Positions 18,076 to 27,024 of a DNA stretch of 62,312 nt are shown here, one piece after another; position 1 is the stretch's first letter; the number at the start of each line of letters is the position of its first letter. Both the position numbers and the translations under genes were made by a program. The notes beneath the pieces are model-generated. The model saw only the letters and a program-made list of their open reading frames with translations, was not told where the DNA came from and searched no databases. The DNA comes from Candidatus Sumerlaeota bacterium (GTDB taxonomy: Bacteria > Sumerlaeota > Sumerlaeia > Sumerlaeales > Sumerlaeaceae), in contig JADFCV010000003.1 of NCBI GenBank assembly GCA_017161655.1, forward strand, positions 85,954 to 148,265. Direction: 5' to 3'.

Positions 18076-20469
18076 ATGAATTCCAGGACAACACGAACGG
18101 TGGCCGCAGCTGTGGTAGTGGGAATGTGCGCTGGCGCGATTGCGGCACCGATCACGAAAACCGTTGGGGTATCACCCAATCCCCAGGTGCGCAAGCTGGC
18201 GGCACCACTATTGAGCAAAGAAACCGAAAAGACGTTCGCCGTCAAATCGGGAACTCTTAAAGTGAGCACGCACAAGAACCTCGCCAAAGCCGGGAAACGA
18301 AAAATCGTATTTGTCGGCTGCACTGCTGTCAATGATGCTGTACTCAAAAAGTTTGTGCTGAAAGATTCAAAAATCACGGGAGTGTATCCCGACTCCAACG
18401 TTGTCACCGTTGCCGTCGGTAGCGACGAAGATCTTCAAACCATTGCAAGCATCCCTGAGGTTGTGAGAATTCGCCCAGCTCACAAGGGCCGCTCAAATGT
18501 CGGAATCGCTGAGAGCCAGGGAGTGAAGGCTCATCGAGTTGACAGTGTGCGAGCGGCCCGCTATCTCGATGGGGCTTCTCAAAAAGTGGGAATTCTCTCT
18601 GACTCGTTTGCGTATGGCCCCCCAGTGCGGGGTGAGGACACGGAGCCTCCGCCAAACACTCCGGGGATTTTGCGCAATTCCGTTCCGCAGGAAGCGGGCG
18701 AGCTTCCTCGCGAAGTCGAACTCCTGGCTGACGATGCAAACGTTTACTGGCCAGGATGGACGCCCGGAGACGAGGGCGAAGCCATGGCCGAGCTAATTCA
18801 CGACATCGCCCCGGGCGCGAAACTTGCCTTCCACACCGCCGAGCCTGATTTCATGCGTATGGCCCAAGGAATTCTGGCCTTGCGCTCTGCTGGATGCACC
18901 ATCATTACGGACGACTACACCTACTACGACGAGCCGTGGTTCATGGAAAGCCCTGTTTCCACGGCGATTGCATCTGTTATTCGTTCCGGTGCAGCCTATT
19001 TCACTTGTGCAGGGAATTCCGGCGATTCAGGAATCCGTCTCGTCTATAGAGACGCGAACCCTTCGGTCACTGACAATGAATCCTGGCCTGCTACTGACGC
19101 GGATCTTGCGCTTTGGGATTCAGGATATGGTCCCTACCTGCCTATCACTTTTACTCCCCCTGAATCTCACGTGACACTGGTACTGCAGTGGAATCAACCG
19201 TGGGAGACCTTTGCCCCTTCGACCGGTGGCGCCCAAGTGGATCTTGATCTGTACTTGCTATCTGACCCAGCTCCCCCAAACGAAGCATTATTCTGGTTTG
19301 CTTCAGCAGATAGCCAGGGACAACCGGGCGAACCGGGCGGCGATCCCATTGAAATCTTAGATATTTATTACTCGGGAACCGGACCATTTACTGTCTACGT
19401 GGCAGTTGACCATTTCTGGGGGCCGCAGAACCGCATCCCGCAGAATCGTCGCGCGCCGGTGGAATTCTGGCTCTGGGCGTATCGAGCAGACGAGGGCGGA
19501 GTGATCACACCACTGCTCGGCCCTGTTACAACAGGGCACCAAACTGCGAGCGGTGTGGGTTGCGTCGGCGCAGTGAGATTTGAGGAAGCGCCAGCTTACG
19601 ATCCCACTTCACACGGACCGACTTCGCTCATCGATCCCGAATGGTTCACCGCGCGCGGCGGAAGCATCCAGATTCCGTTTGACGCCAATGGTCGGTATCG
19701 TCCCCGCGTGGCCACGGTGCCAAATATCGCGGCGGTGGATGGCTGCGACACTCTCTTCTTCGGGGTCGACTACGACGACGGGACACCGTTCCCTAATTTC
19801 TTCGGCACGAGCGCCGCGGCGCCTAACGCAGCGGCCGTGGCTGCCCTACTCCGGCAGGCAGATTCAAAACTCAAACCTGCCGACGTGATGAAAATCCTAT
19901 CGCAGACTGCAGTGGACGTGACAGGCGAGCGGGCAGCTGCCGGATTTGACGCCGTGACGGGCGCCGGCCTGATTGACGCATCGGCTGCTATCGGTAAGGT
20001 TCGCAAAGGCGAGAACCTTGCGATTGTGCCCGCTGAAGCCACAGACGTGATTCCGACCCTCAAAGGGAACAATGACCAACAGGGTGCTAAGTCTTCAAAA
20101 CTGATTATCCCGAACTATTATCGACCGCTGCGTCTTAGCAACAGCCCGGAGTTCGTTCCGTTCCCCGAACGCCTTTTCAGTGGGCAGCCGGTTTACGCTT
20201 GGTTCTCCGTGGCAAACACCGGCACATCCGAGGCGGGAAAAGCTTCGCGTGCCGACATCCTGGTCGATGGGACGGTCGTGGCATCCTTTGCGGTGCCACC
20301 GCTCTACGGCCCAAGCATCTACTCGTTCTCAGCGGTGGAGCTGCCCCCGTTCAGTGAAGGCCAGCACGTTGTAGAAGTTCGAGCTGACGCCACAAACCGG
20401 ATCCGAGAACTCAACGAGGCAGACAACAGTTACTTCCTGAATGTGACTGTGTTGTCGGAAGCTGAATGA
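18076..20469 (+). CDS. Secreted subtilase/sedolisin-like serine peptidase with C-terminal CARDB domain
   Basis: This 797-residue exported protein has a signal peptide (residues 1-25, ending AGAIAAP). A propeptide-like region precedes the peptidase core (about 165-640). The aspartate is Asp176 in VGILSDSFAYG, the nucleophile Ser579 lies in FFGTSAAAPNAA, and an asparagine occurs in CAGNSGDSG. Where classical subtilases have His-Gly-Thr, this protein has DEGEAMAELIHDIAPGA (Glu233 or Glu235), as in the S53-like branch of the S8/S53 clan. A CARDB-type adhesion domain with NTGTSEAGKA and LNEADNSYFLNVTV closes the protein. GGAGGAGA just ahead fixes the ATG at 18076. It probably degrades or processes proteins outside the cell. 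Confidence 0.85.
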   Translation: MNSRTTRTVAAAVVVGMCAGAIAAPITKTVGVSPNPQVRKLAAPLLSKETEKTFAVKSGTLKVSTHKNLAKAGKRKIVFVGCTAVNDAVLKKFVLKDSKITGVYPDSNVVTVAVGSDEDLQTIASIPEVVRIRPAHKGRSNVGIAESQGVKAHRVDSVRAARYLDGASQKVGILSDSFAYGPPVRGEDTEPPPNTPGILRNSVPQEAGELPREVELLADDANVYWPGWTPGDEGEAMAELIHDIAPGAKLAFHTAEPDFMRMAQGILALRSAGCTIITDDYTYYDEPWFMESPVSTAIASVIRSGAAYFTCAGNSGDSGIRLVYRDANPSVTDNESWPATDADLALWDSGYGPYLPITFTPPESHVTLVLQWNQPWETFAPSTGGAQVDLDLYLLSDPAPPNEALFWFASADSQGQPGEPGGDPIEILDIYYSGTGPFTVYVAVDHFWGPQNRIPQNRRAPVEFWLWAYRADEGGVITPLLGPVTTGHQTASGVGCVGAVRFEEAPAYDPTSHGPTSLIDPEWFTARGGSIQIPFDANGRYRPRVATVPNIAAVDGCDTLFFGVDYDDGTPFPNFFGTSAAAPNAAAVAALLRQADSKLKPADVMKILSQTAVDVTGERAAAGFDAVTGAGLIDASAAIGKVRKGENLAIVPAEATDVIPTLKGNNDQQGAKSSKLIIPNYYRPLRLSNSPEFVPFPERLFSGQPVYAWFSVANTGTSEAGKASRADILVDGTVVASFAVPPLYGPSIYSFSAVELPPFSEGQHVVEVRADATNRIRELNEADNSYFLNVTVLSEAE

Positions 20470-20620
20470 CTCCGGCAGAAGTCGAAAGAGGATGCACGTT
20501 GAGCACGAAACGTGTCGGCGGTCATGGGCGCGGGCGATCTTGAGCACCGCGAGATTGGCCATGGGCACATGATTGGTTGAAACAGTTCCAATCTGTGCTC
20601 GGACACAAGAACTGCCAGTC

Positions 20621-20662
20621 AGGGCGGTTGCCGTCAAAGAGGGCAACCGCCCTTCTCTTTTT
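20621..20662 (+). terminator. Rho-independent terminator downstream of the peptidase gene
   Basis: A 12-bp stem (20621-20632 with 20642-20653, AGGGCGGTTGCC type) with a nine-base loop is followed by TCTCTTTTT. It lies about 150 bp past the peptidase stop and ahead of the radical SAM gene. Confidence 0.88.
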
Positions 20663-20723
20663 GAGGGGGAACGTTTTTGTGACACGGCGGTAAGCATAGA
20701 CACAAAGACGTTTAGTGCAGATC

Positions 20724-23189
20724 ATGAAACGAGCGGAGCCGATCATCCCTGCCTCGCTGACCCATAAAGCGGCGCGCCTAGTTGCCCGGCAGCCAAGAGT
20801 CCGTGAGCTCTCGCGCGCTTTGCTGAAACTGCTGGTGGAGGAAGGTGCATGGCTTTCACGCCACCCCAAACTCACTGACCATATCTATCGGGCCTACTTT
20901 CGGTTTGTTGAAGAAGGTGCCTCGGCGGCCAAAGCTGGCTCTGGCTTAAATCAGGCGGAGAATCTCAAACATTTGAGGGCGTTCCAGCGGCAGCTTCGCG
21001 CCGCACTCCAGGAATGCAGTGAAGCGAGAACAGCAAGCGCGCTCAACGCGGCATTGCAACAAGTCGAATTTCGGCGCGGCCTAGGACCAGTAGCTTCCTT
21101 GCCTACCCATTGGGTGGTGCATCTTTCTCAACTTTCTGAGCCTTGGGCCTCGAATACTGAACCAATGCTCTCCCTCTTTCGATGCGCTTGTGAGTTTACC
21201 GTCGTCGCAGACGTGTGGCCAGCACCAAATGCCGAACGTTTTGATGCTCTCCGCGACATGCTTTTTGCCACAGAACGTCCTGTCCGCGTGCTTGTGCGTC
21301 AGCCAGCTCTGCTCGAACCCAAAGAGTTGAGCACGTTCCTCGACGCCTTTCCCTGCACCACCTTGATCCTGGAATTCGCGAGCAGCCAGAACCGTGCTCT
21401 GGTGGGTTGGCTTGCTCAAGAAGTCGCTGCGCTTCTTCATGATTGGAACAGCGAAAACGGACGGCGAGTGCAGGTTGAATGGCAATTCGTACTTAACAAA
21501 GAGAATCTCGCCTGGCTTGAGGAGTGCACTCGTCTTGCCCAAACTTGGAAGCCCAAAAGCATCGCGCTTTTCCTTGAGCGAGCTTGGAGTCCCGAAGCTG
21601 TGGCACGCTCATTATTTTTTTCCCAGGATGAGGCCCGCCGTGCCATTGCCGACTTCGTGACTCATTGCACAGAACACGGGATCAAAATCGTCGCATCAGC
21701 CAGCCTGGTAGGAAAGGATGGCCCTGATTCCTCTCTTTATGCAAGGGCTTACGGGTCTGCGCACTTCGTTGAGGGATCTCGTTACTGTCCCTGCGTGCAA
21801 TATCCAGCGTTTAGCACCGAGACTCCGGCAGACTGGGATGAGGAGCCATGGCTTTCGCTCCGCCAAGAGCTGGCACGGGGCCAACTGAATCAGGACTGCT
21901 ATGAGTGTGGTGTGCCGACTCACCGCAACGTTTGGGAGGCTTGTTATCTCCTGGCCGCCTACGATGCAGCGAACTCCCGCGAGCCTTCCGCGCAATACCT
22001 GGAGGCTGTACGTCGCGCTCTGGATTCGGTGGAGAATAACGCAACGGCACGACGCCTGAATGCAGAAATTCGCAACATGGAACACCGACTGGGCTTGCAT
22101 CGGGTGGCCAGCTATCCGCACCGCATGTATATTGAGGTGACGGACGAGTGCAACTTGCGTTGTCCGATGTGCACGCAGACCGTGCTCTCTGGCCCCCGCA
22201 AGCGCATCTCTCTCGACGTGTTTGCAAAAGTTCGTCCACTGCTGCGCTACATGGACTTGGTTCACTTTACCGGGTGCGGCGAGACATTTTTGCATCCCCA
22301 GCTCATGGATATGCTTGCGGAAGTGCCTCACGAGCACTGCGCCGTGCGAATCATCACGAATGGTTTGCTCCTCGATGAAGCTACGTCGCGCCGTCTCATT
22401 GAGATAGGACTTCACGAACTGTGGATTTCGATCGACGGCGTGGATGCTGCAACATTCGAGAAAATTCGTGGATCGAAGCTCTTCCATCGAGTGATCGAGA
22501 ACGTGCGGACCCTGACACGCTTGCGAAAAGAGATGCAGCGGGCGCGTCCGCGAGTGGCGCTCAATTTCGTCGCCCAGCGTTCGAACATCGAACAGCTTCC
22601 TGATTTCGTTCGTATGGCGAAGGAGCTCGGCGCAGATGCAGTGAACGTGGGATTCCTGCAGGTTTACAGCCGCGAGCTTTTGGTGGAATCGCTTTATTTC
22701 TATCAGGAGCTTTCAGACCATTACATGGCCGAAGCCAAACGAGTGGCGCAAGAGGTTGGCATTGATCTCTATGTGCCTGGCTTTTTCAAGGAAGGTCGAG
22801 CAGCTCCCGTCGAGGTGCCCACCACAAAGAAGGACTACCATCAACATGGCGCGCAACCGAAGTGCGTGGAACCTTACGGATTTGTCCTGGTTCATGCCGA
22901 TGGCACGCTAGGCCCTTGCTGCGTCAATGATTCACGTCTTGGGTCGCTGCAGGAAAAGGATTTCGTCGAAGCGTGGACAGCGCCACTTTATCAAGATTTT
23001 CGCCGCCGCGTGAGCACTCCTGAGGAAGATTTCGACTGCCAGCATTGCATGCTGGAAGGTTACAAGGACATTCGGGAGTTCGAACACCATGCAAAGTTGT
23101 TCGACAAGAATTATCAGCGGGCTAATGTGGATTACGAGGCTCTCGAGCAAGAGGTCCGGGAAGAAATTGCGCGGAGACAAAGTGGGTGA
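20724..23189 (+). CDS. Radical SAM/SPASM-type protein with a degenerate N-terminal duplicate
   Basis: The 821-residue protein has a radical SAM domain in its second half, with the [4Fe-4S] motif C476-N-L-R-C480-P-M-C483 and a C-terminal cysteine cluster (PKCVEPYG, GPCCVND, CQHCMLEG) like an SPASM auxiliary-cluster domain. The first half is a second, decayed copy: residues 107-126 (LNAALQQVEFRRGLGPVASL) align with 445-464 (LNAEIRNMEHRLGLHRVASY), but where the second copy has the cysteine motif the first has SEPWASN. Cysteines at CPCVQYP and CYECGVP look like a remnant SPASM region. Radical SAM/SPASM enzymes modify peptides or small molecules; the substrate is unknown. The methyltransferase overlaps its stop codon. 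Confidence 0.88.
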   Translation: MKRAEPIIPASLTHKAARLVARQPRVRELSRALLKLLVEEGAWLSRHPKLTDHIYRAYFRFVEEGASAAKAGSGLNQAENLKHLRAFQRQLRAALQECSEARTASALNAALQQVEFRRGLGPVASLPTHWVVHLSQLSEPWASNTEPMLSLFRCACEFTVVADVWPAPNAERFDALRDMLFATERPVRVLVRQPALLEPKELSTFLDAFPCTTLILEFASSQNRALVGWLAQEVAALLHDWNSENGRRVQVEWQFVLNKENLAWLEECTRLAQTWKPKSIALFLERAWSPEAVARSLFFSQDEARRAIADFVTHCTEHGIKIVASASLVGKDGPDSSLYARAYGSAHFVEGSRYCPCVQYPAFSTETPADWDEEPWLSLRQELARGQLNQDCYECGVPTHRNVWEACYLLAAYDAANSREPSAQYLEAVRRALDSVENNATARRLNAEIRNMEHRLGLHRVASYPHRMYIEVTDECNLRCPMCTQTVLSGPRKRISLDVFAKVRPLLRYMDLVHFTGCGETFLHPQLMDMLAEVPHEHCAVRIITNGLLLDEATSRRLIEIGLHELWISIDGVDAATFEKIRGSKLFHRVIENVRTLTRLRKEMQRARPRVALNFVAQRSNIEQLPDFVRMAKELGADAVNVGFLQVYSRELLVESLYFYQELSDHYMAEAKRVAQEVGIDLYVPGFFKEGRAAPVEVPTTKKDYHQHGAQPKCVEPYGFVLVHADGTLGPCCVNDSRLGSLQEKDFVEAWTAPLYQDFRRRVSTPEEDFDCQHCMLEGYKDIREFEHHAKLFDKNYQRANVDYEALEQEVREEIARRQSG

Positions 23190-24148
23190 CGTCGTACGGC
23201 ATGAAAACTCCAGAGTGGACCCAACGCTATTTCGGAAAGCTTTACGGTCAGCTTTATAGCCGGCACCTTCTGCCATCAAAGCAAACTCGTCAGGAGGCCG
23301 AGTTCGCTCGTCAGGTCCTCGAGCTCCGGGGCAAGCGCGTCCTGGATCTCGCGTGCGGCTTTGGCCGCCATTCCAAGATTCTCGCCCGGCATACCACGGT
23401 GGTTGGCTTGGACCTCAACAACGAGTATCTTCGGCAGGCCGTGAGGGAATTTCCTAAGCGGCTAACGCACAGATTTGCCCCCATCCGCGGCGACATGCGC
23501 CAACTGCCCTTGCGGGACAACTCGTTCGATGCGGTGCTTCTTCTCTTCAATAGCTTTGGCTATTTTGTGCAGCCCCCGGCCTCGCCATCGCTCAATGTGA
23601 AACGCGAACTGTGGAAGCTGCCGCAGGTTTTTTACGAACGTGGGCTTGTGCCTAACGATTTTGGGTGCTACAGACCCCAAGAGCAGCAAGAAGCCAGTGC
23701 CAGGTCATCCTCTGAGGAAAACTCTCGCGACGAGAATGAAGAGGTTCTCAAAGAAATCGCCCGCGTGCTGGTTCCTGGTGGACGGCTCCTTATCGAGGCA
23801 CCTAACCCTCGCCCACTCATTGAGGCTGTCATGAGTGCGCCGCGCCGGTGGCTCATCACAAAAGATTTCGAGATCGAGGAAGAGTTTAGTTACGACCGTT
23901 TACGCAAAATCCTCTCGAACGTCACACGCTTTGCACTGGGCGATCACGTCGAAGTGGCAGACTATTATTTGCGGATCTACAGCCGGAGAGAACTCTCGGC
24001 AGCACTTCGGCGAGCCGGCTTCACTATTATAGAGCTCTTTGGATCGTACGATGGCGAGCCTTACTCGCCGACAGTTTCGCCGTGCATGATTTTTCACGCG
24101 AAGAAACGCGAGGACGAGAAATCACATGGCAAACGCTCGAGGGGATAA
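23186..24148 (+). CDS. Class I SAM-dependent methyltransferase
   Basis: The 320-residue protein has the methyltransferase motif I RVLDLACGFGRHS, motif II-like VVGLDLN, and LRDNSFDAVLLLFNSFGYF, followed later by VLVPGGRLLIEAPN. An acidic, Glu/Ser/Arg-rich insert of about 30 residues (around 168-190) interrupts the fold between two core strands. The GTG at 23186 is preceded by GGAG and overlaps the radical SAM stop, suggesting translational coupling; the ATG at 23201 is an alternative. Coupling with a radical SAM protein suggests the two act on the same substrate, which is inference. The methyl acceptor is unknown. Confidence 0.85.
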   Translation: MTSYGMKTPEWTQRYFGKLYGQLYSRHLLPSKQTRQEAEFARQVLELRGKRVLDLACGFGRHSKILARHTTVVGLDLNNEYLRQAVREFPKRLTHRFAPIRGDMRQLPLRDNSFDAVLLLFNSFGYFVQPPASPSLNVKRELWKLPQVFYERGLVPNDFGCYRPQEQQEASARSSSEENSRDENEEVLKEIARVLVPGGRLLIEAPNPRPLIEAVMSAPRRWLITKDFEIEEEFSYDRLRKILSNVTRFALGDHVEVADYYLRIYSRRELSAALRRAGFTIIELFGSYDGEPYSPTVSPCMIFHAKKREDEKSHGKRSRG

Positions 24149-24227
24149 AAGACTCTGTTTGCTTTGACCTGTCTTCGCCCGCTGAGGTGTGCGCTCAACG
24201 GGATGACTTTGGAGCATTCTCATTGAC

Positions 24228-25205
24228 ATGAAACGATCCAAACCGTGGCCTACGTTTGCTATGCTGATGCTCGGAATAGACCTCGGTGGAACGGACACGA
24301 AATTCGGCATTGTGGACGCCGACGGGCATATTGTGGAACAGGCAAAAATTCCCACACATGCCCATGAAGGGTTCGAAAAGGTGATCGAACGTGTGGCGCA
24401 TACAGCGCGTGAATTGGCCTCACGCCACATGGTGCAAGGGGTTGGAATGGGTGTGCCGGGACCAATGAACTCGCAACTTGGAATCGTTTACGAAGCGCCG
24501 AATCTGCCTGGATGGGAAAACGCACCCGTGCGCAAGTGCCTGGAGAAGCTGCTCGGCTTGCCCGTCGTGCTCCACAACGACGCGAACGCTGCTGCTTACG
24601 GCGAGTTCTGGGCTGGTGCGGGTCGGGGCTGTTCGAATATGGTGCTTTTCTCACTTGGGACAGGAGTGGGCGGTGGACTGATCATCAACGGCAAACTTTA
24701 CACTGGTCCCGATGACACAGCGGGCGAATTAGGTCACATGACCATAGATTTTGAAGGTCCGCCATGCAACTGTGGTTCGCGCGGTTGTTTAGAAGCTTAC
24801 GCCAGTGCCACCGCGATTCGGCGAGTGGTGCGTGAAGCCCTTGCGGCAGGCGTGCAAACTTCCATTCGCATTCCCCAAGGCGAGGAAGAAACATTCGGGG
24901 CACGTCTTGTCTATGACGCTGCCGTTCAAGGTGATCCTTTTGCGAAACAGGTCCTTTACGATGTTGGGAAAGCTCTGGGTATTGCCGCTGCAAGCATCAT
25001 TAATATCCTGAACCCTGAGCGCTTGATTTACAGCGGCGCTCTTACTGGGGCTGGCGAGTTTATTTTCGCGCCGCTGCGCGATTTTGCGCGTGCGCGCGCA
25101 TTTCGGCGGCCTTCGGAACGCGTTGAGATTCTTGTCGCACAGCTAGGTGCTGATGCTGGTATCGTGGGGGCAGCTGGACTTGCATTTGAGTCGTTTTCAT
25201 GCTAG
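24228..25205 (+). CDS. ROK-family sugar kinase (glucokinase-like)
   Basis: The 325-residue protein has the ATP-binding opening LGIDLGGTDTKFG, an internal SLGTGVGGGLI phosphate motif, the catalytic-base HNDANAAA, and the ROK zinc signature CNCGSRGCLEAYAS with AGELGHM just ahead. ROK kinases phosphorylate glucose or N-acetyl-hexosamines with ATP in the cytoplasm. The E-A-P-N-L-P-G-W motif is typical of the glucokinase branch, but substrate specificity is not certain. The start could be 24228 or the ATGs near 24261; the former is kept. No sugar transporter is adjacent. Confidence 0.9.
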   Translation: MKRSKPWPTFAMLMLGIDLGGTDTKFGIVDADGHIVEQAKIPTHAHEGFEKVIERVAHTARELASRHMVQGVGMGVPGPMNSQLGIVYEAPNLPGWENAPVRKCLEKLLGLPVVLHNDANAAAYGEFWAGAGRGCSNMVLFSLGTGVGGGLIINGKLYTGPDDTAGELGHMTIDFEGPPCNCGSRGCLEAYASATAIRRVVREALAAGVQTSIRIPQGEEETFGARLVYDAAVQGDPFAKQVLYDVGKALGIAAASIINILNPERLIYSGALTGAGEFIFAPLRDFARARAFRRPSERVEILVAQLGADAGIVGAAGLAFESFSC

Positions 25206-25333
25206 ACAATGCTTGAAATCGCTTCGACGAATACGCCATAAACGCACCTTGAATAATGAAAAAACAGAAAAAGCGATTCACGAGCGTCCCACGCGCGAGG
25301 ACGTGGTAGCACGTGGGAGGAATTAGAGGCTTT

Positions 25334-26992
25334 ATGAAATCGCATAAGCCGCTGACATTCAAAGTGGCCACGGAGCCGGAGGAATTTGAGCAAATCCATC
25401 GGCTCAACTACCGAACTTTTGTGGAGGAGATCCCCCAGCATCGCCCCAACGAAGAGGGGAAGCTCGTGGACCGCTTTCACGATGAGAACACATACCTCAT
25501 TTGTCTCTGCGGCGGCCGAGTTGTCGGCATGTTGGCGGTGCGGGATCGTCGGCCCTTCTCCTTGGATCTCAAGCTGCCCAATCTTGACGAGTATCTGCCT
25601 CCGGCCAAGTCCATGTGCGAGATCCGCCTCCTGGCCGTGGAGCCGGAGTTTCGGTCCGGACGTGTTTTCCGTGGCCTGGCACTCGAACTGGCCCGCTACG
25701 GCTTACGCAAAGGCTATGACCTGGCTCTCATAAGTGGAACAACACGGCAGCTCAAGCTTTACCAGCACCTGGGCTTTGTACCGTTTGGTCCCTTGGTGGG
25801 GAGTCCGGGAGCTCAGTTTCAACCCATGTACATGACAAAAAAGGAATTCGAAAAGATTACTATGCAGGTTCTCGGTCCGGAGGAAATTCTCGAAATGGAG
25901 AATGAGTCAGAGACTCGCGTGGCGAACTTTCTACCGGGTCCTGTGAACATTCATCCAGATGTCCAGTCAGCTTTTTCGCAGTCTCCAGTTTCGCATCGTG
26001 GCAAAGAGTTCATGCGCGAGTTCCAGGGCATCAAAGCGCAGCTGTGCCGTATTACAAAAGCGCGTCATGTGGAGATTTTTGTAGGCTCAGGCACGCTGGC
26101 CAATGACGTGGTCGGAGCTCAATTGAAGCTTTTAAATCGGCCAGGGCTGGTGCTGGCCAATGGGGAATTCGGATGGCGTTTGGCCGACGCTGCATCGCGC
26201 TTTGGCCTGGCCTTCGATGTGTTCGAAGCGCCCTACGGCCAACCGTTTGACTACGACGCTCTTCGTGCGCGCGTGGAAAAGAGCGTCTCCCTCGGTTGGA
26301 TCTGGGGCGTCCATTGCGAGACGTCCACAGGCATCCTCAATAACCTGCCCGCTCTGATCGAGATTGCTAAAGAGCGTGGAATCAAATTGGCGATGGACTG
26401 CATTTCCTCCGTTGGGATCGTCCCCGTGGACATGAGCGAACTGTATCTTGCCTCGGCCGTAAGTGGCAAGGGAATCGGGGCTTTCCCAGGTCTTTCGATG
26501 GTTTTCTACAACCACAAAGTGGCCCCCGGGAAATCTTTACCCCGCTATCTCGATCTGGGTTACTACGCTTCGAAAGATGGCGTTCCCTTTACCCATTCAT
26601 CGAATCTGATTCGGGCACTCAAGGCTGCACTTGACCGATTTGAAGCTCACCCGCCTTACGCGCAACGGGCAGAGATTTCCGCATGGGCTCGTGAGCGACT
26701 GCGTCTGGCTGGACTCACCGTCCTGGCTCCCGAAGAACACGCGGCTCCAGCCGTCATTACCCTCGTGCTGCCACCACATATCAGGTCCTATGACGTGGGG
26801 CGAGAACTGGAGGAGGCCGGTTTCCTTCTCAGCTACATGAGTGAGTACTTACTCGAACGCAACTGGATCCAGATTTGCTTTATGGGTGAATGCTCGCGCG
26901 AAAGCCTGGACGACCTGCTTTCCATCATCGAGCGCCGGTGTTCTGATAATCCTGACAGCGATCAGCTTGCAACCGTGGCTGAAGAAGCATAG
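25334..26992 (+). CDS. Fusion of a GNAT/FeeM-like acyltransferase and a class V aminotransferase
   Basis: This 552-residue protein has two enzymes in one chain. Residues about 10-175 are a GNAT-type acyltransferase resembling N-acyl amino acid synthases (RLNYRTFVEE, EIRLLAVEPEFR, LYQHLGFVPFG). After a linker, residues about 200-540 form a class V PLP aminotransferase of the alanine-glyoxylate/serine-pyruvate type: NFLPGPVNIHPDV, EIFVGSGTLANDV, ETSTGILNN, and the Schiff-base lysine Lys379 in VSGKGIGAFPG. The fusion suggests an amino acid is formed or consumed by the second domain and acylated by the first, though this is inference. The start at 25334 has GAGG close ahead. The SpoIID gene follows after 32 bases. 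Confidence 0.85.
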   Translation: MKSHKPLTFKVATEPEEFEQIHRLNYRTFVEEIPQHRPNEEGKLVDRFHDENTYLICLCGGRVVGMLAVRDRRPFSLDLKLPNLDEYLPPAKSMCEIRLLAVEPEFRSGRVFRGLALELARYGLRKGYDLALISGTTRQLKLYQHLGFVPFGPLVGSPGAQFQPMYMTKKEFEKITMQVLGPEEILEMENESETRVANFLPGPVNIHPDVQSAFSQSPVSHRGKEFMREFQGIKAQLCRITKARHVEIFVGSGTLANDVVGAQLKLLNRPGLVLANGEFGWRLADAASRFGLAFDVFEAPYGQPFDYDALRARVEKSVSLGWIWGVHCETSTGILNNLPALIEIAKERGIKLAMDCISSVGIVPVDMSELYLASAVSGKGIGAFPGLSMVFYNHKVAPGKSLPRYLDLGYYASKDGVPFTHSSNLIRALKAALDRFEAHPPYAQRAEISAWARERLRLAGLTVLAPEEHAAPAVITLVLPPHIRSYDVGRELEEAGFLLSYMSEYLLERNWIQICFMGECSRESLDDLLSIIERRCSDNPDSDQLATVAEEA

Positions 26993-27024
26993 TTGCTTCC
27001 GCAAAACCACCGCGAGGAACAGAG

